Notes under the pieces: generated by a model | What the model was told of the DNA's origin: nothing | Databases searched by the model: none | What the model saw: only the letters and a program-made list of their open reading frames with translations | Assembly: GCF_001591025.1 (NCBI RefSeq) | Contig: NZ_BCTZ01000009.1 | Coordinates: 124,001 to 188,000, forward strand | Source: Sphingomonas soli NBRC 100801 | GTDB taxonomy: Bacteria; Pseudomonadota; Alphaproteobacteria; Sphingomonadales; Sphingomonadaceae | Direction of reading: 5' to 3' | Length of the DNA: 64,000 bases | Made by a program: the position numbers and the translations under genes | Part shown: positions 26,021 to 34,382 of the stretch, piece after piece | How the letters are laid out: the number at the start of each line of letters is the position of its first letter | How positions within the stretch are numbered: the first letter of the stretch is position 1

Positions 26021-26744
26021 GGGCGGCCTCGTCGCGCTTCGCGGGCAGCAGCAGCACGATGGCCAGCAGCGCCAGATGCAGGCCGATCGTCACCCAGCGC
26101 ACCGCTGTCGCGTCGACGGCGTCCGCGAGCGGCCCGGTCAGTTCGTTGGCGAGGTTGTAGCCCCAGTGCAGGCCCACGGCGGCCCATAGCGTCCGCCATT
26201 TCCACGCGGCCAGCGCATAGACCAGGCCGATGGCGAACAGCCGCAACTGCTCGGTCACGCCCCAGTCGAAGCGGTAGATATGGTTGAGCGTGAAGATCGC
26301 GGCGCTGCCCAGCACGAAGGCCCAGCCGCTCCAGCCCGGGTTCGCCGCGCGCAGGAAGAAGCCTCGCGTCAGAATGTCTTCCGCGATCGAGGGAATGAAG
26401 GTGGCGACCATCGCCATGGCGATGCCCGTGATCGCGGCCGGCGCCAGCGTATAGACCCCCGCCTGCATCCCCCAGACCAGCCCCGCGCATTTGGCGCCCA
26501 TCGCCAGAAGCAGCATCGCCCCGAGCAATGCGAAGGAGCGCGGTTTCAGGTCCAGCCCATAGGCGTCATAGCCGCGATAGCCGAGCCATCGTCCCACCGG
26601 CCAGGCTGCCAGCACCGCCGCGACCATCAGCCCCGCCTGCACCGGAAAGCTGCCCAGCAGCTTGCCGCCGATGCCCTCGGCCGATTGATAGAGGGCGAAC
26701 AGGATCAGGAATGCGGCGGCGAGGCGCGCGGGCGCGGGTCGCAT
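26013..26744 (-). CDS. CPBP family intramembrane metalloprotease-like protein
   Basis: The 243-residue product is a multi-pass membrane protein with the CPBP (Abi/Rce1) motifs: SIAEDILTRGFFLR (residues ~119-132), FTLNH and GLHWGYNLANE. The first motif is EDxxxR where EExxxR is usual. Family members cleave membrane proteins or peptides; the substrate is unknown. It is coupled to the HPP gene and follows the amidohydrolase gene by 7 bases. Confidence 0.87.
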   Translation of the reverse strand: MRPAPARLAAAFLILFALYQSAEGIGGKLLGSFPVQAGLMVAAVLAAWPVGRWLGYRGYDAYGLDLKPRSFALLGAMLLLAMGAKCAGLVWGMQAGVYTLAPAAITGIAMAMVATFIPSIAEDILTRGFFLRAANPGWSGWAFVLGSAAIFTLNHIYRFDWGVTEQLRLFAIGLVYALAAWKWRTLWAAVGLHWGYNLANELTGPLADAVDATAVRWVTIGLHLALLAIVLLLPAKRDEAAHA

Positions 26745-26751
26745 CTGGGTC

Positions 26752-28404
26752 TTACTTCCTCTGCCAGACCCGTTCGCCGCCTATCCAGGTCTCCAGAACC
26801 CGGGTGGCGCGCAGTTCGCTGGGGGAGGCGAGCAGCGGATCGCGGTCGAGCACCAGGAAGTCGGCGCGCATGCCCCGCGCCAGGCGTCCGATCTTGTCTT
26901 CGGCGAACCCCGCATAGGCCGCGCCGGTCGTGAAGCCCGCCCAGCCCTGCTCGCGCGTCACAGCTTCTCCGGGCCGCCATCCGCCCGCCGGCTGGCCGTC
27001 CGCGTCGGTCCGGGTGAAGCTGGCCGCCCAGCCGGCCCAGGGATCCGGGCTCTCGACCGGGAAATCCGATCCGAAGGAGAGCTTCGCGCCATTCTGCAGC
27101 ATCGAGCGCCAGGCATAGGCGCCCGCCAACCGGTTCGGCCCCAGCCGCGCCTCGGCCATCGTCCGGTCGCTGGTCTGGTGCACCGGCTGCATCGACGCGA
27201 TCGTGCCGAACTTGCCGAAGCGGGGGAGGTCTTTGGGGTCGACGATCTGGGCATGTTCAATCCGCCAGCGGCGATCGCCCTTATAGGTGTCAGAGAGCAC
27301 TTCTATCGCGTCCAGCGCCTGCTGATTGGCGCGATCGCCGATGGCGTGCACGGCGATCTGGAAGCCGTCCATCGCGCCGCGGATCATCAGGTTGAGCAGC
27401 TGGTCGTTGCTCAGGAAGCCCAGCCCCTTCTGCCCCGGCGCATCGGCATAATCGGCCTTGAGCCAGGCGCCCCGGCTGCCCAGCGCGCCATCGGCGTAGA
27501 GCTTGATCCCGCCCATGCGCAGCCGATCGCCGTAAAGCCAGGGCGTCGGCCCCTGCCCGCCCACCGCGAGCGCGGTATCGACGCCGCCGGCATAGCTCAT
27601 GATGCGCAGCTTGAGCAGGCCGAGATCGCCCATGCGGCGATAGGTGAGCCAGTCCTGCACGCTGGTCCCCATGTCCGCGGCGGCGGTGATGCCCAGCGAG
27701 AAGAGCTTTTCCTGCGCGGCAAGAAAGGCCGCGTTGCGCTCACGCGGCGTGGGCTGCGGGATCGCTTTGGTCAGCAACTCCATCGCGCCATCGACGAGCA
27801 CGCCGGACGGCGCGCCGCTGGCGTCGCGCTCGATCCGGCCGCCATTGGGATCCTTGCTCGCGGCGGTGACCCCGGCCAGCGCCAGCGCGCGGCTGTTCGC
27901 CCAGCCGGCATGGCCATCGACCCGGTCGAGCCAGACCGGACGATCGCTCACCACCGAATCGAGCTCCGCGGCGGTGGGGAAGCGGCCCAGCCCCCATTTC
28001 TCCTGGTTCCAGCCGCTGCCCAGTATCCACTTGGCCGGATTCGCGGCGGCATAGGCCCGGATCCTGGCGAGCGCCTCCTCCAGCGAGTTGGTCGCCGACA
28101 GGTCCAGGCGGAGCAACTGATCGCCCAGCCCCATGACGTGCCCATGGCCGTCGATCATCCCCGGCACTACGGTCTTGCCGCCCAGATCGATCTTCCATTC
28201 CAGCTTTTTCGGGCGCTTTTCCTTGCCCTTGTACAGCCAGACGACCTGCCCTTCGCGGTTGAACAGGATGCCGTTGAAACGAACGACCTGCCCCTTCTCG
28301 TCCAGCGTCAGGCCGTTGACATTGTCGATCAGCCCATCGGCATGCGCCGCCGGTGCGAGGAGGAGCGCGGCGGCCGCGATCAGGCGGAGGATCAGCTTGG
28401 TCAT
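26752..28404 (-). CDS. Exported amidohydrolase (YtcJ-like, amidohydro_3)
   Basis: The 550-residue product has a signal peptide (residues 1-22, ending AHA), the metal-binding DGHGHVMG (HxH near residue ~86), a central VHAIGDRANQQALDAIE segment, IEHAQIV and GSDFPVESPDPW. These are metal-dependent hydrolases with unknown substrate. It is the first gene of a unit with the CPBP and HPP genes and diverges from ilvA with a 58-base gap. Confidence 0.9.
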   Translation of the reverse strand: MTKLILRLIAAAALLLAPAAHADGLIDNVNGLTLDEKGQVVRFNGILFNREGQVVWLYKGKEKRPKKLEWKIDLGGKTVVPGMIDGHGHVMGLGDQLLRLDLSATNSLEEALARIRAYAAANPAKWILGSGWNQEKWGLGRFPTAAELDSVVSDRPVWLDRVDGHAGWANSRALALAGVTAASKDPNGGRIERDASGAPSGVLVDGAMELLTKAIPQPTPRERNAAFLAAQEKLFSLGITAAADMGTSVQDWLTYRRMGDLGLLKLRIMSYAGGVDTALAVGGQGPTPWLYGDRLRMGGIKLYADGALGSRGAWLKADYADAPGQKGLGFLSNDQLLNLMIRGAMDGFQIAVHAIGDRANQQALDAIEVLSDTYKGDRRWRIEHAQIVDPKDLPRFGKFGTIASMQPVHQTSDRTMAEARLGPNRLAGAYAWRSMLQNGAKLSFGSDFPVESPDPWAGWAASFTRTDADGQPAGGWRPGEAVTREQGWAGFTTGAAYAGFAEDKIGRLARGMRADFLVLDRDPLLASPSELRATRVLETWIGGERVWQRK

Positions 28405-28462
28405 GGATCAAGCGATAGGGGCTGTTTCCCCGCCGCGCCAGATGGTCTAGGCCGCTCCCCCT

Positions 28463-29707
28463 ATGGCTACCAAGACGATCCGCGCCGACGCGCAGCTCCC
28501 CGTATCGATCAACGATGTTCGTGCCGCACAGGCCCGCATTACCAGCTCGATCGTGCGAACGCCCACGCTGGTGAGCAAGACGCTGTCAGACCTGACCGGT
28601 GCGACCGTCTATCTGAAGTTCGAGAATCTCCAGTTTACCGCCGCCTATAAGGAGCGCGGCGCGCTCAACACGCTGCTCCTGCTGGACGAGCAAGCGCGGC
28701 AGAAGGGGGTGATCGCGGCCTCGGCCGGCAATCATGCGCAGGGGCTCGCCTATCACGCGAACCGGCTGGGCATCCCCAGCACGATCGTGATGCCCAAGAA
28801 TACGCCGACGGTGAAGGTCACCCAGACCGAGGGGCATGGCGCGACCGTGATCCTGGAGGGCGAAACCTTCGACGCCGCTTATGCCCATAGCCGCAAGCTG
28901 GAGGCCGAGCACGGCTACACCTTTGTCCACCCGTTCGACGATGCGCGGATCATCGCGGGCCAGGGCACCGCCGCGCTGGAGATGCTGGAGGACGTGCCCG
29001 ATCTGGAAATGCTGGTGGTCCCGATCGGCGGCGGCGGGCTGATCTCGGGCAGCGCGGTGGTCGCCAAGTCCGAAGGCCGCAACCTGCAGGTGATCGGCGT
29101 CGAAGCCGAACTCTATCCTTCGATGTACAACCGCATCAACCACACCGACATGCCCTGCGCCGGCGACACGCTGGCCGAAGGCATCGCGGTGAAGGAGCCG
29201 GGCGGCATCACCAGCACGATCGTACAGGCGCTGGTCGATGATATCGTCCTGGTCGGAGAGCGGCGGCTGGAAGAGGCCGTCAGCCTGCTGCTCCAGATCG
29301 AGAAGACCGTTGTGGAAGGCGCAGGTGCCGCAGGGCTTTCCGCGCTGCTGGCCGAGCCGGAACGCTTCAAGGGCAAGAAGGTCGGCACCATCCTGTGCGG
29401 CGGCAATATCGACACGCGGCTGCTGGCCAACGTCCTGTTGCGCGACCTTGCCCGTTCGGGCCGCCTCGCCCGCCTGCGCATCCGGCTGCAGGATCGCCCC
29501 GGCGCGCTGTTCCATGTCGCGCGGATATTCCACGAGCAGGGCGTGAACATCATCGAAGTGTATCACCAGCGCGTCTTCACCACGCTGCCGGCCAAGGGAC
29601 TGATCACCGACATCGAGTGCGAGACGCGCGATCGCAATCATCTCGACCGGCTGATCGTCGCGCTGCGCCGCGCACAATATGAAGTGAGCCAGGTCGAACT
29701 GGCCTGA
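28463..29707 (+). CDS. ilvA: Threonine ammonia-lyase with C-terminal ACT domain
   Basis: A PLP enzyme converting L-threonine to 2-oxobutyrate for isoleucine synthesis or catabolism. The 414-residue product has PLP Lys63 in TAAYKERGAL, phosphate-binding SAGNHAQG, a GGGGLISG loop and a C-terminal ACT-like domain (RLRIRLQDRPGALFHVARIF, residues ~335-400). This is the medium-length form with one ACT domain; biosynthetic IlvA has two. It is a single gene with no neighbour in the pathway. Confidence 0.93.
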   Translation: MATKTIRADAQLPVSINDVRAAQARITSSIVRTPTLVSKTLSDLTGATVYLKFENLQFTAAYKERGALNTLLLLDEQARQKGVIAASAGNHAQGLAYHANRLGIPSTIVMPKNTPTVKVTQTEGHGATVILEGETFDAAYAHSRKLEAEHGYTFVHPFDDARIIAGQGTAALEMLEDVPDLEMLVVPIGGGGLISGSAVVAKSEGRNLQVIGVEAELYPSMYNRINHTDMPCAGDTLAEGIAVKEPGGITSTIVQALVDDIVLVGERRLEEAVSLLLQIEKTVVEGAGAAGLSALLAEPERFKGKKVGTILCGGNIDTRLLANVLLRDLARSGRLARLRIRLQDRPGALFHVARIFHEQGVNIIEVYHQRVFTTLPAKGLITDIECETRDRNHLDRLIVALRRAQYEVSQVELA

Positions 29708-30034
29708 CCGCTGTGACCGGCGAGCCACAGCCCGCCGGAATCACATCCGCGACCAAATGAATCGGAACCGGGACGAGCCGAGTCCGGGGCCGATTCACAC
29801 CGGATTCGAACAGCGATACGATAGCGCAACAAGCCGCGTTTCTCGCGGCAAATGGTTAATGACGACCGTTCGCGTGCCAGCGCGAAACGGCGCGAACCCG
29901 TGTTTCCCACGATCGGCACGAGTGATTAACCGTTAACCTTCTTTCATGGTAAAGCCGCTTTTCATCACTCGCGAGCCGCTTCATAGTCGCCTCAACAGTC
30001 GGCAGGGGGCCGATGGCAAAGGGGCTAATGAACG
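29708..30034. other. 327-base intergenic stretch between ilvA and bpt
   Basis: Holds the GANTC cluster and TTAACC-type half-sites described separately, plus a moderately AT-rich stretch (29917-29960) in an otherwise GC-rich region. No coding region or RNA gene could be supported. Confidence 0.6.
29738..29807. promoter_or_regulatory. Second cluster of five GANTC sites, upstream of bpt
   Basis: GAATC at 29738 and 29759, GAGTC at 29780, GATTC at 29792 and 29803, all within 70 bases. TTAA half-sites of CtrA type follow at 29856, 29926 and 29933 (TTAACCGTTAACC). It resembles the ctrA upstream region and suggests cell-cycle control of whatever starts here, probably bpt. Confidence 0.55.
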
Positions 30035-30817
30035 GTGACCGCACTCTCCCGTTTTCCGCGTTTTTTCGTGACCAGCCCCTCGCCCTGCCCCTATCTGCCG
30101 GGCAAGCAGGAGCGGAAGATCTTCACGGAGCTTTCGGGCCAGCATGCGGGCGAGCTGAACGATGCGCTGGGCCGCATCGGCTTTCGCCGTAGCCAATCGG
30201 TGGCGTATCGGCCGAGCTGCGCAGGCTGCACCGCCTGCGTCTCGGTGCGCGTCGTCGCCGGGGAGTTCGTACCGAACGCCACCCAGCGCAAGCTGATCCG
30301 CAGGCATAGCGATCTCGAGATCACGGCATGCAAGCCCTGGGCGACGCAGGAGCAGTTCGCCTTGCTCCAGCGCTATCTGGCCAAGCGCCATCCGGGCGGC
30401 GGCATGGCGGCCATGGACGAGAATGATTATGCCGACATGGTCGAGCAATCGCCGGTCAGCTCCTATGTAATCGAATATCGCGAGCCTTCGGTGAATGGCG
30501 AGCGCGGCAGGCTGGTGGGCGCATGCATCACCGACCAGCAGGCCGACGGGCTATCGATGATCTACAGCTTCTTCGATGCCGATGAGGAGGCCCGGCCCGG
30601 CCTGGGCAACTTCATCATCATGGAGCACATCATGCGCAGCTGCGCGGCGGGCCTGCCCTATGTCTATCTCGGCTATTGGGTGAAGGGCAGCGAACGGATG
30701 TCGTACAAGACGCGCTACCGGCCGATCGAAGTCCTCGGCCCGGCCGGCTGGTCGCTGCTCGCCGACGAAGAAGCGTTTTCGATGCCGATGCGGGCGCGGG
30801 TTACCGAGACGGCCTAG
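30035..30817 (+). CDS. bpt: Aspartate/glutamate leucyltransferase (Bpt)
   Basis: Bpt adds Leu to N-terminal Asp/Glu, feeding the ClpS/ClpAP N-degron pathway. The 260-residue product has the conserved [35 protein letters not shown] and [18 protein letters not shown] segments (residues ~11-31, 60-73 and ~208-225). The frame starts at GTG (30035); no in-frame ATG lies upstream, and the family begins a few residues before the conserved block. It is a single gene with a long, GANTC-rich upstream region. Confidence 0.94.
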   Translation: MTALSRFPRFFVTSPSPCPYLPGKQERKIFTELSGQHAGELNDALGRIGFRRSQSVAYRPSCAGCTACVSVRVVAGEFVPNATQRKLIRRHSDLEITACKPWATQEQFALLQRYLAKRHPGGGMAAMDENDYADMVEQSPVSSYVIEYREPSVNGERGRLVGACITDQQADGLSMIYSFFDADEEARPGLGNFIIMEHIMRSCAAGLPYVYLGYWVKGSERMSYKTRYRPIEVLGPAGWSLLADEEAFSMPMRARVTETA

Positions 30818-30873
30818 CGCCGGTTTGGGCGGAGCTGAACTGGCTCTGGAGCTGGTTCCGGGCATCCTTCATC

Positions 30874-30950
30874 GTCATCCCGAAAGCGGGGCCCCGGGCT
30901 TGTCTGACGACGCCCTGTTGGTTCTGGATCCCCGCTTTCGCGGGGATGAC
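30874..30950. repeat. Dispersed palindromic repeat, GTCATCCC type
   Basis: Begins GTCATCCCGAAAGCGGGG and ends CCCCGCTTTCGCGGGGATGAC; lies between bpt and the transglutaminase-like gene. Confidence 0.8.
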
Positions 30951-30952
30951 GG

Positions 30953-31759
30953 CTATTCCTCGCCGCCGAGCCGATCGACGTGGAGGTCCACGTCCAGCTC
31001 TTCGCGGCCCTGCCCCAGCCGCATTCCGGCGATCGGCGCAGCGCCCAGCGCATCCAGCCCTACGGCGACCCGCACATAGCTAGCGTCCGGCGAAAGCCCG
31101 GTGACCGGATCGAAGCCGATCCAGCCAAAGCCCTCGATATGCGCCTCTGCCCAAGCATGGGGGGCGCTGTGCGTTGCCTCGCCATCGCTGCGATAGCCCG
31201 AGACGTAGCGTGCCGGGACATGCAGGCTGCGCGCACAGGCGATGAAGATCTGCGCCAGATCGCGCGACGTGGTCTTCCTCGCCGCAAACGCTTCTGCGGC
31301 CGTCGCCCCGGTATCCGGCGCATCGGGGGCGCTGGGGAAGCGCGCGTGGAGCGCGGCGTTGAGCCGGTGCATCCGCTCCAGCGGGTCGCCTGATGCATGT
31401 TCTGCCGCGAACCCGGTCAATTCGGCGCTCGCGTGCGTCCGTGCGGTTGTGCGGCAATAGAATAAGGCCGGCAGGGGATCGATTGCTTCGCGAACCATGC
31501 CGGTCGCTTCGTTGGTAAGCACCTCGCCGGTGACGGTGATGTCGATCCCCGCAAGCGGCCCCTCAGCATACAGCATCGTCACCGCATTGCCGAAGCCATC
31601 GGTCGCATCGCGCAGGCGGGCATCGCAATCCACGCCGATGTGCCAGCTCACCACGGTCTGATCCTGCGTATCGCAAGGCGTCAGCCGCAGCATCTGCACC
31701 AGGCGCGCCTGCGGCTCGCTGAAGCGGTAATGCGTGTGATGTTCGATCGCGATGCGCAT
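30953..31759 (-). CDS. Transglutaminase-like protein with Ser in place of catalytic Cys
   Basis: The 268-residue product has the bacterial transglutaminase N-terminal region (IEHHTHYRFSEP, residues ~5-16) and a transglutaminase core. The usual GVCxDxAH active-site segment reads TTSRDLAQ (Ser165, codon at 31265-31267); the His (SAPHAWAE, His201) and Asp (FDPVTG, Asp217) are present. Thus hydrolase or transferase chemistry by Cys is unlikely unless Ser substitutes. The start overlaps the alpha-E stop (TGATG), forming a coupled unit with alpha-E. Confidence 0.9.
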   Translation of the reverse strand: MRIAIEHHTHYRFSEPQARLVQMLRLTPCDTQDQTVVSWHIGVDCDARLRDATDGFGNAVTMLYAEGPLAGIDITVTGEVLTNEATGMVREAIDPLPALFYCRTTARTHASAELTGFAAEHASGDPLERMHRLNAALHARFPSAPDAPDTGATAAEAFAARKTTSRDLAQIFIACARSLHVPARYVSGYRSDGEATHSAPHAWAEAHIEGFGWIGFDPVTGLSPDASYVRVAVGLDALGAAPIAGMRLGQGREELDVDLHVDRLGGEE

Positions 31760-32700
31760 CAGGTGAACCGGAACTGGCGGGCAATGGCGCCGTCGAGCAT
31801 CGCATTCTCCGCGATAAAGGCGCCGAGATATTCGTGCAGCCCGCTGACGATGATCTGCGAGGTGCTGGTCTTTTGCAGCCGCGACATTCGCGCGCGCGCC
31901 ATCCGGTCCGCCTCGCCCTGCAGCCCGGTGCGCTTGGCAAGCGCGCTGAGCAGGCCCACCGTCTCCTCGACACAGGCGGCAAGGCTGCGTGGCAATTCGG
32001 CGCGGTTGAGCAGGAGATCGATCACGTTCCGGGGCTGCAAGCCATCATTATACACCCAGCGATAGGCGTTCACCGCCGAGACGGTCTGGAGGATCGTGGT
32101 CCATTGATCGCGGTCCACCACGCCACCCACCGGCTCGCCCTTGGGCAGCAGCAGATGATATTTAACATCGACGAGGCGCGCGGTGTTGTCTGCCCGCTCG
32201 ATCGCGGAGCCGAGCTGGATCAGCAGCGTCGGCTCGTTGCGCATCATCCGGTGGATCGCGCCTTCGAAGCCGCGCGTCTCACCCTTCACCTGCTCGACCA
32301 GGTTGAGCGTCGCGGTGGCGCCCCCGGTCGAGGCGCGATTCTGGAAGAGCAGCCAGGCGCGGTTGATCGCGGTCCAGGCATCGCGGGTCAGCGCGGTGCG
32401 CACGGCGCGGGCGTTGTTGCGCGCCATATCGAGGCAGCGGACGATCGAGCCAGGATGGCTGGGATCGAGCGTCAGGAAGCGCGCCACATGCGCCTGGGTC
32501 AGCGGATTGCCGGTGAGCGCGAAGGCATCGTCGGTGTAGCTCACCGCCAGCGCGCTCTTCCATGCGGCCTCTCCGGCGGGGCGCGCGGAAAGCGCATCGA
32601 GGCGCACCGTTGCCTCTACCAGCCGCGCGATGAAATCGGCGCGCTCGATATAGCGGCCGAGCCAGTAGAGCGCCGATGCGGTGCGGGAGAGCATCAGCAT
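31759..32700 (-). CDS. Alpha-E domain-containing protein
   Basis: The 313-residue product is the all-helical alpha-E family (begins MLMLSRTASALYWLGRYIERADF; WLLFQNRAST and LGSAIERADNTARLVDVKYHLLL, in part, are typical). Family members occur with circularly permuted ATP-grasp and transglutaminase-like proteins in a predicted peptide-synthesis or modification system; the biochemical role is unproven. It is coupled to the transglutaminase-like gene and separated from the ATP-grasp gene by a palindromic repeat. Confidence 0.92.
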   Translation of the reverse strand: MLMLSRTASALYWLGRYIERADFIARLVEATVRLDALSARPAGEAAWKSALAVSYTDDAFALTGNPLTQAHVARFLTLDPSHPGSIVRCLDMARNNARAVRTALTRDAWTAINRAWLLFQNRASTGGATATLNLVEQVKGETRGFEGAIHRMMRNEPTLLIQLGSAIERADNTARLVDVKYHLLLPKGEPVGGVVDRDQWTTILQTVSAVNAYRWVYNDGLQPRNVIDLLLNRAELPRSLAACVEETVGLLSALAKRTGLQGEADRMARARMSRLQKTSTSQIIVSGLHEYLGAFIAENAMLDGAIARQFRFT

Positions 32701-32704
32701 GTTA

Positions 32705-32831
32705 GATCCTCCCCGGCACGGGGAGGGGGACCAGCGAAGCTGGTGGAGGGGGCGTGCCGCAAACGAATCGCGGGTGGGGAGCCCCCTCCGTCAGCGCTTC
32801 GCGCTGCCACCTCCCCGTACCGGGGAGGATC
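32705..32831. repeat. Bipartite inverted repeat, GATCCTCCCCG type
   Basis: Ends GATCCTCCCCG at the left and CGGGGAGGATC at the right, with internal matching blocks (GGGGGACCAGC... and GTCAGCGCTT...CACCTCCCCG). It contains four potential hairpins and resembles a small nonautonomous element between the ATP-grasp and alpha-E genes. Confidence 0.75.
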
Positions 32832-32844
32832 GAGAAGAGACAGT

Positions 32845-34314
32845 TCACGACTGCACCTGCGTCTGCGACTGGCCCGAAGGCGCGCCGTCATCCATCAGCA
32901 CGAAGCTGTCCTTGGTGCCGCCGCCCTGACTGGAGTTGACCACCAGCGATCCTTCGCGAAGCGCCACGCGGGTAAGTCCGCCGGGGACGACCTTCACGCC
33001 GTTGCCGCCGGTAAGCACGAAGGGGCGGAAATCGACGTGGCGCGGCGCGAGCCCGGCTTCGACCAAAGTGGGCACGGTGGAGAGCGCCAGCGTGGGTTGC
33101 GCGATGTAGCGCTGCGGTTCGGCGATCAATGCGGCGCGGAACTCCTCGATCTGGGTGCGACTCGCAGTCGGCCCGACGAGCATGCCATAGCCACCCGAAC
33201 CATCGACCAGCTTGACCACCAGCTCGGGCAGGTGATCGAGCACATATTTCAGCGCCTGGGGCTCGCGGCAGCGGAAGGTCTCGACATTGGGCAGCTTCGC
33301 CTCGCCACCCGAATAGAAACGGACGATCTCGGGCATATAGCTGTAGATCGCCTTGTCGTCGGCAATGCCGTTGCCCGGGGCATTGAGGATCGCGACATTG
33401 CCCGCGCGATAGGCGGCGATCAGGCCGGGCACGCCGAGCAGGCTTTCGGGCCGGAAGGCGAGCGGATCGAGATAATCGTCGTCGATGCGGCGATAGATCA
33501 CATCGACGCGGACGCGTCCGCCGATCGTGCGCATCCAGACAATATCGTCGTCCACGACCAGATCCGCAGGCTCGACCAGCTCGACCCCCATCGCATCGGC
33601 GAGGAAGCTATGCTCGTAATAGGCCGAGTTGAAGTGGCCGGGCGTGAGCACGACGCAGACCGGATCGGATTTGCTGCCGGGCGAGACCGAGCGCATCGTC
33701 TCCAGCAGCATGTCCGGATAGCTGTCCACCGCAGCCACGCGGAAATCGCGGAACAGCTCGGGGCACAGCCGCAGCATCGCCTCGCGATTTTCGAGCATGT
33801 ACGAAACGCCGGAGGGTGTGCGGGCATTATCCTCCAGCACGAAGAATTCGTCCGGGCCGGTGCGCACCAGATCGATGCCGCAGATATGCGCCCAGACGCC
33901 GTGCGGCGGGCGGACGCGGTTTACCTCGGCACGGAACTGCTCGTTGAGGAGCACCAGCTCGGGCGGGATGACGCCTTCCTTGATGATGCGCCCTTCGCCG
34001 TACACGTCCTCGAGAAACGCGTTGATCGCCTCCACGCGCTGGACCAGCCCTTCGGAGAGCCGCTGCCATTCGCTTTGCAGGAAGATGCGGGGAACGATGT
34101 CGAACGGGATGATCCGCTCCGCCGCGTCGCTGTCTCCATAGACCGCGAAGGTGATGCCGAGCTGACGAAATGCGGTTTCGGCGGCTTGCTGGCGGCGCTG
34201 CAATTCGGATGCGGGCGTGTCTGCAACCCACTGCGATAGCGCAGCGAATTCGGCGCGCGGATGATCCGGCCCGCCATGTCCCCAGATTTCGTCAAACGCC
34301 CCGTTTGCAGCCAT
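32845..34314 (-). CDS. Circularly permuted ATP-grasp protein
   Basis: The 489-residue product (from the ATG at 34314, MAANGAFDEIWG) is the CP_ATPgrasp family: RIIPFDIVPRI near residue ~70, GIDLVRTGPDEFFVLEDN (~155-172), GFIAPPE-like TPSGVSYML, and the C-terminal ATP-binding PELVVKLVDGSGGYGM. A longer frame to 35094 runs antisense over DsbD and was rejected. ATP-grasp enzymes ligate carboxylates to amines; this subfamily's substrate is unknown. It lies 68 bases after the DsbD-like gene and upstream of alpha-E. Confidence 0.9.
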   Translation of the reverse strand: MAANGAFDEIWGHGGPDHPRAEFAALSQWVADTPASELQRRQQAAETAFRQLGITFAVYGDSDAAERIIPFDIVPRIFLQSEWQRLSEGLVQRVEAINAFLEDVYGEGRIIKEGVIPPELVLLNEQFRAEVNRVRPPHGVWAHICGIDLVRTGPDEFFVLEDNARTPSGVSYMLENREAMLRLCPELFRDFRVAAVDSYPDMLLETMRSVSPGSKSDPVCVVLTPGHFNSAYYEHSFLADAMGVELVEPADLVVDDDIVWMRTIGGRVRVDVIYRRIDDDYLDPLAFRPESLLGVPGLIAAYRAGNVAILNAPGNGIADDKAIYSYMPEIVRFYSGGEAKLPNVETFRCREPQALKYVLDHLPELVVKLVDGSGGYGMLVGPTASRTQIEEFRAALIAEPQRYIAQPTLALSTVPTLVEAGLAPRHVDFRPFVLTGGNGVKVVPGGLTRVALREGSLVVNSSQGGGTKDSFVLMDDGAPSGQSQTQVQS

Positions 34315-34382
34315 GCGCCCCCAAGTGTCGAACTGCCGACTGGTTCCATGCTGCAACGGTTTGCTGCGGCGCACAAGGGGGC

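Noticed and set aside
29792..29815. GGATTCGAAC stretch resembling a tRNA T arm
   Set aside because: No acceptor, D or anticodon arms can be found around it on either strand. The bases are better explained as GANTC sites.
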